Shown: positions 33,846 to 37,162 of the stretch, in pieces
Layout: each line of letters begins with the position of its first letter
How positions within the stretch are numbered: the stretch's first letter is position 1
DNA from: Blastopirellula marina
GTDB lineage: Bacteria > Planctomycetota > Planctomycetia > Pirellulales > Thermoguttaceae
Direction of reading: 5' to 3'
Assembly: GCA_020721945.1 (NCBI GenBank)
Contig: DYLT01000010.1
Coordinates: 1 to 37,162, forward strand
Length of the DNA: 37,162 nucleotides
Notes under the pieces: generated by a model
The model's database searches: none
Told to the model about the DNA's origin: nothing
What the model saw: only the letters and a program-made list of their open reading frames with translations
Translations under genes and position numbers: made by a program

Positions 33846-33885
33846 GTCGCCGCAGCGGCGACTGGGGAAACACCTGGGGAAACAC
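33846..33885. repeat. palindrome followed by 12-bp tandem repeat
   Basis: GTCGCCGC-A-GCGGCGAC is a perfect 8-bp inverted repeat (33846-33862). It runs straight into two exact copies of CTGGGGAAACAC (33862-33873 and 33874-33885), followed by a diverged CTGAGG. The 33821-34084 gap has no gene. It may terminate the upstream gene or hold operator sites for the next one. Confidence 0.5.
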
Positions 33886-34084
33886 CTGAGGTATTCCTTT
33901 TCAGGCGATCGGGCGTATCGTAAAGGTGGCCTTGCGGCGGTTGTCCGGATCGGGCGACCCCGCCTCGGCAGCGGTCGCTGTTGCCGAGCTGGGGACTGGC
34001 TCGTGGTTCGACTCCTCGCGGGCCGAAAACCGTGCCTCTCCTTTACGCCCGAGAAAGACTGGAGAACACGAAGGGAGGCCCGCG

Positions 34085-34663
34085 ATGCGGTTGGCAGTCT
34101 GGCAGGCGCGCGGGCGCAACGAGCCGTCCGCGGTCGAGGGAACCGGCCCGTGGTGGATCTCGGCGACGGGGGTCTGTGCCGTGGACGAAGCCCAAGCCTC
34201 GCTCGATGGCGCGATCCTTTTGCCTGGCGACTCCGAAGGGCTCGCGTTGCTGGTGACTTCCGAACCGCTCGAAGGCCGCCTGGCGCGCAACGGTCAACCG
34301 CTGCCTGCGGGGATCGAGGTGCTGCGCCACGGCGATCGGTTGGAGCTCGGCGACCTGCGCGTTTGGGTGTCGGCGGCGGCGGTTCCGATCGAGGCCGCCT
34401 ACGACCCGGGCCTCCACGGCGACGAAGCATTCTGTGCCCGCACGCGAAGCAGGCTGCGTGTGGGCGAGCCGATCGTGATTTGTCCGGGCACGGAATCGAC
34501 GCCGTGCGGGGCGCTGTACAAGGCCGAGGCGTGGGCCTTGGGCCGCCGGTGCCACCAGTGCGGCCGCGCCCCCGGCGCCGCGGCATGGAAGCCTCCTGGA
34601 CTCGACAAGGAGACCTACCGTGACCTCGTCCGCCTCGCCATCGACCCGCGCCCCGGCGATTGA
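34085..34663 (+). CDS. FHA-like / RING-like zinc-finger protein
   Basis: The 192-residue protein has an N-terminal beta-rich part ending in ARNGQPLPAGIEVLRHGDRLELGDLRVWVS (about residues 67-96), which follows the end of an FHA fold (N-G ... G-D-x-L-x-L-G). It is followed by a cysteine cluster: Cys117, Cys133, Cys141, Cys156 and Cys159, in CPGTESTPCGALYKAEAW...CHQCG, laid out like prokaryotic RING/treble-clef fingers, but with the usual first-knuckle partner and the His ligand missing. GGGAGG precedes the ATG. Its 3' end overlaps the E1-like gene by 44 bases. An E3-like role is a plausible inference, not shown. Confidence 0.6.
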   Translation: MRLAVWQARGRNEPSAVEGTGPWWISATGVCAVDEAQASLDGAILLPGDSEGLALLVTSEPLEGRLARNGQPLPAGIEVLRHGDRLELGDLRVWVSAAAVPIEAAYDPGLHGDEAFCARTRSRLRVGEPIVICPGTESTPCGALYKAEAWALGRRCHQCGRAPGAAAWKPPGLDKETYRDLVRLAIDPRPGD

Positions 34664-35798
34664 GCCGCGCTTCGCAAGACTGGTCGAAAGCGCCACGCTT
34701 TCGGGCGGTGCGTTCGGGAACTGGCGTCGAACCAGGCTGGTGCAACTCGGCGCTGGCCATTTGGGCAGCCGGTTGGCCCCGGAGATTGTCCGCAGCGGCG
34801 CCTCGGTGTCGATCTACGACCCCGAGTCGGTCTCGCCGGAGAACCTCGGCACGCAGGCGTTCTCGTGCGTGGGGCTTAACAAGGCGGTCGCGGTTTGCCA
34901 AGCGTGCGAGCAGATTCGCCCCGGTGCCGCCCAGGCCCGCCCCTATGACGTGCGGCACGCCGGCGTCGGCGAGCTGGCCGCTGCCGACGGCATCCTCGAC
35001 TGTACCGACGACGCTCGTCTGGAGTGGATGCTGACCGAGATCTCCAACGGGCTGGCGATTCCCCTGTTCCGGCTGGCGATCGAGGGATCGGGCGAGCATA
35101 ACCAGGGGCGAGTCCAGGTCTCCCACGGCGGCGGCGGCGGAGCGTGCCGCCTGTGCTCGAAGACCCCGGACCAGGTTCTCCGACTCGCAACGCGCACCCC
35201 GTGTCCCGGGGCTGGAGGCGACGACCGCGGTCCCACGCGGGCCGGGGCCGCGGTCGGCCTGGCGGTCGTCGGCGCGGCTCTGTTGTTGTTGCAGCGGTAC
35301 TTTGGCGGGCACAAGCGCGACGGCGTGCTTGACGCCCACGTGCTTGTCGATCTCGATTCCTTCCAGCTCGTGGCGATGCGCGAGCCGCGCCGCGAGACAT
35401 GCGTGTCGGGTCATGTGCGCTGGGACCTCGTGCGCACGGACCGCGACGCGCGCCAGACGACCTTCGGCGAGTTGTTCGACCTGGCCGAGTTCGAGTGGGG
35501 CTGCCGCGTCGAATCCCTCGAATTCTACCGGCACCCGATCTGCGGCTCGGCACGCTGCGAGTGCGGGGCCGAGGCGACGGCGTTCGCCACGCGCTGGGCC
35601 GCGGCGCCGTCATGCGCGGCGTGCGGCGGCGCCATGCACTGGCAAACCCACACCGGAAAGGACCGCTGGTCGCGCGCCCAAGCGCGGCAGGCTGGAATTC
35701 TCGACCGTACCGCGGCGGAACTCGGGTTGCCGTTGCGCGGAGCCATGCTGGTGGCGCGCGCGGGCGGCAAGACGCCCCTGCGGTTGGTACTGCAATGA
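34620..35798 (+). CDS. ThiF/E1-like adenylating enzyme
   Basis: The 392-residue protein has the E1 nucleotide-binding motif LVQLGAGHLGS (residues 40-50), the acidic strand end at Asp67 and the ENLGTQAF motif (residues 74-81), Lys88, and DCTDD at 127-131, as in ThiF/MoeB/Uba enzymes that adenylate the C-terminus of a ubiquitin-like protein. Cys195 in TPCPG may be the thioester cysteine. A Cys176-Cys179 pair and a C-terminal four-cysteine cluster (308, 313 or 315, 332, 335) suggest zinc binding. The GTG start has AAGGAG seven bases upstream and overlaps the zinc-finger gene, so translation is coupled. Confidence 0.85.
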   Translation: MTSSASPSTRAPAIEPRFARLVESATLSGGAFGNWRRTRLVQLGAGHLGSRLAPEIVRSGASVSIYDPESVSPENLGTQAFSCVGLNKAVAVCQACEQIRPGAAQARPYDVRHAGVGELAAADGILDCTDDARLEWMLTEISNGLAIPLFRLAIEGSGEHNQGRVQVSHGGGGGACRLCSKTPDQVLRLATRTPCPGAGGDDRGPTRAGAAVGLAVVGAALLLLQRYFGGHKRDGVLDAHVLVDLDSFQLVAMREPRRETCVSGHVRWDLVRTDRDARQTTFGELFDLAEFEWGCRVESLEFYRHPICGSARCECGAEATAFATRWAAAPSCAACGGAMHWQTHTGKDRWSRAQARQAGILDRTAAELGLPLRGAMLVARAGGKTPLRLVLQ

Positions 35799-35836
35799 AA
35801 TGCGAACCAGGCACCCAACACGACCAGGAGCCGGCC

Positions 35837-36454
35837 ATGGAAAGAACCCCGAACGCACGGCGAGACGAGTTGCCGCGGCGCCTGTTCGAGGCGATGCTGG
35901 CGGTCTCGCGCGACGGACGCCCGCTCGAGGAGGACACGCCCGCGGTGCGCGTCACCCGCGAGTTTCTCGCCAACAACTGGGCCCGGGCGCGCGATGGCCT
36001 CTTGGCCAAAACGCGCCTGATCGAGGTCCAACCGGAAATGTCGGCCGCGCCGCGCGTGTTCCGTTTCGCCATGCACCGCCCGTACAAACGCAAGGGCGCC
36101 GACGGCCGCGTCGAACTGGTCCCCGGCCCAATCCTCGGCACGGTGTTCTACCGGCACGATCTGTTCACCTGCGACGACGACGTGCCGACCGTGGCCGTGG
36201 CCTTGCACGACCGGGATACGTTCCACGCCAACTTCTCCCGGCGATACGGCTTGCTGTGCCTGGGCGCGGTCGGCGAGTTGGGTGGCGCGGGCGGTGGCCC
36301 GATTCCCTTGGATCGCCTGCTGGAACACGTGTACCGCATCATGAGTTACGCCAACTTCCGCGTGACCCACCCCGCCGATCTCGAGGCCGCACGCTACTTC
36401 GCCGCCGATCCCGACGCCCTGTGCGGCCTGGAGCACGTCGAACCCTTGTACTGA
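35837..36454 (+). CDS. E2-like (UBC-fold) conjugating protein
   Basis: The 205-residue product has the order expected of an E2: helical N-terminus, beta strands around residues 70-125, then H130-A-N132 ... L140-C141-L-G, equivalent to HPN and the catalytic cysteine eight to ten residues later, followed by a helix (LDRLLEHVYRIMSYANF) and a C-terminal HPADLEAARYF like the E2 LNxxAA element. The HPN proline is alanine. CAGGAG six bases before the ATG favours this start, though an in-frame ATG at 35795 overlaps the E1 stop (ATGA). Together with the neighbours this supports a conjugation pathway. Confidence 0.7.
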   Translation: MERTPNARRDELPRRLFEAMLAVSRDGRPLEEDTPAVRVTREFLANNWARARDGLLAKTRLIEVQPEMSAAPRVFRFAMHRPYKRKGADGRVELVPGPILGTVFYRHDLFTCDDDVPTVAVALHDRDTFHANFSRRYGLLCLGAVGELGGAGGGPIPLDRLLEHVYRIMSYANFRVTHPADLEAARYFAADPDALCGLEHVEPLY

Positions 36455-36525
36455 CCCCACGCGGGGGCACCTGGTCGTTGTGTTCGCGGACCGTTATTCC
36501 CATCAACCCATTGCGGAGATCCGAC

Positions 36526-37158
36526 ATGGCCCACGCGGCGCTTGAAGACCGGAGGACCGCCGAGCGGCACGCGCGGCCGCCAGAACGATGGCTCGCCCGC
36601 CAGACTTCGAGGCTCGACGAAGCACTTCGTTCCATCCGGGGGCTTACGATGAAGGACGAACAGGCCGGGACGCTGGCGGCCGGCTCCCTGCTGGCCGACC
36701 TTCGGATCGAGCCCCACCAGTGGATCCGCGTCGACGCCGTCCTCGAGTCGCCCCCGGGACCTTGGGATGCCCTGCGCGTCAACCATTGGCTTCCCGGGAA
36801 TCTGCGGTACGCGCACGCCGCGGGCCGCATGGCGTTGGTGGCTGAGACCATGATCGATGGCGTCGCGCATCTGGCCGAAAGCCTTGGCGAGATCCGCCAG
36901 GGGCTCCGGTCGGCCGCACGCAGCGGCCACGGGCCGATGGCCGGCCCGCCCGCGGCGATGCGGCAAGACGACCTGGCCGTCGACCGCCAGGCATTGGCTT
37001 CGGCGCTCGAACGACTGCCGTTTGGCGAGCAGGGGCTGGTCGAGCGGGAAGGGACGTCGGAGGCCGGCTCCGCGTGGGAGATTCGGCCCCGTGTGGCGGG
37101 TGAACCGGTCGCGGTGCTGCTCGAGTACCTAGCCCATGTTCAGTCTCGCGCTCCGTAA
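36526..37158 (+). CDS. unrecognised protein of the ubiquitin-like locus
   Basis: The 210-residue protein has no clear domain match. Residues 50-125 contain WIRVDAVLESPPGPWDALRVN...WLPGNLRYAHAAG followed by an amphipathic stretch; the pattern reminds me weakly of CesT/YbjN-type chaperone folds. A second, shorter beta/helix unit lies at 165-205. There is no C-terminal Gly-Gly, so it is not an obvious ubiquitin-like modifier, and no JAMM metal motif. GCGGAG precedes the ATG at normal spacing. It is 71 bases after the E2-like gene on the same strand and so likely in the operon; it could be a partner or substrate. Confidence 0.6.
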   Translation: MAHAALEDRRTAERHARPPERWLARQTSRLDEALRSIRGLTMKDEQAGTLAAGSLLADLRIEPHQWIRVDAVLESPPGPWDALRVNHWLPGNLRYAHAAGRMALVAETMIDGVAHLAESLGEIRQGLRSAARSGHGPMAGPPAAMRQDDLAVDRQALASALERLPFGEQGLVEREGTSEAGSAWEIRPRVAGEPVAVLLEYLAHVQSRAP

Positions 37159-37162
37159 GTCC

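Noticed and set aside
36526-37158. Fourth locus protein as the ubiquitin-like modifier
   Set aside because: At 210 residues, with no terminal Gly-Gly and no visible beta-grasp pattern, it does not look like a ubiquitin-like protein.
1-37162. tRNA, rRNA, CRISPR array or intact insertion sequence
   Set aside because: No regularly spaced repeats, conserved RNA gene motifs or transposase frames were seen on either strand; I could not run a covariance search.

Overview
The window is GC-rich bacterial DNA, almost certainly from a planctomycete and probably Pirellulales-like, although no rRNA is present to prove it. The signs are a PmoA-family (DUF6807-like) protein beside a twin-arginine Gfo/Idh/MocA oxidoreductase, a type I sulfatase, VCBS-repeat and NPCBM-type secreted proteins, a small basic protein of a planctomycete type, a UVR-motif protein, and the pairing of a DUF2344 protein with an Rne/Rng ribonuclease ahead of rplU. 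No rRNA, tRNA, CRISPR array or intact transposase was found.

Layout. Positions 1-430 hold the possible 3' end of a gene and a perfect 17-bp REP-like palindrome. Positions 435-9546 carry a secreted zinc metalloprotease with an NPCBM-like domain, a tiny basic protein, a secreted beta-sandwich protein, a PmoA/Gfo-Idh operon, an LptF/LptG permease, a TIM-barrel sugar isomerase and an ArfB-type ribosome-rescue hydrolase. Positions 9634-16563 are housekeeping: a UVR-motif protein, ribosome hibernation factor, a permease-less PTS phosphorelay (EIIA, HPr, EI), the DUF2344 protein, RNase G/E and L21. A repeat cluster lies just before rplU. Positions 16651-19391 (minus strand) hold a VCBS protein, an orphan E3-binding domain, an SDR that has lost its catalytic centre, and an FAH-family hydrolase. 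Positions 19645-23938 encode a giant membrane protein with a voltage-sensor-like module, interrupted by a one-base frameshift. Positions 24087-29715 form a carbohydrate block: a second Gfo/Idh oxidoreductase, sulfatase, NupG-like transporter and a fuconolactonase-type amidohydrolase. A YbhN-like membrane protein and TatA follow.

The right end (31533-37158) is the most unusual part. A minus-strand HTH protein is followed, after a 665-bp gene-free region, by a plus-strand winged-helix-like gene. Then comes a tightly packed set: an FHA-like/zinc-finger (RING-like) protein, a ThiF/E1-like adenylating enzyme, a protein with an E2-like HxN...C arrangement, and an unrecognised 210-residue protein. 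This looks like a bacterial ubiquitin-like conjugation locus in which the modifier and any deconjugase are not visible and may lie beyond the right edge.

How the genes work together. The secreted and twin-arginine enzymes, sulfatase, transporter, lactonase-type amidohydrolase and FAH hydrolase fit breakdown of sulfated, deoxysugar-containing polysaccharide; this is inference. The PTS proteins, with no sugar permease in sight, fit a regulatory (Ntr-type) phosphorelay next to the hibernation factor. Functions rest on motifs read by eye; no database search was possible.
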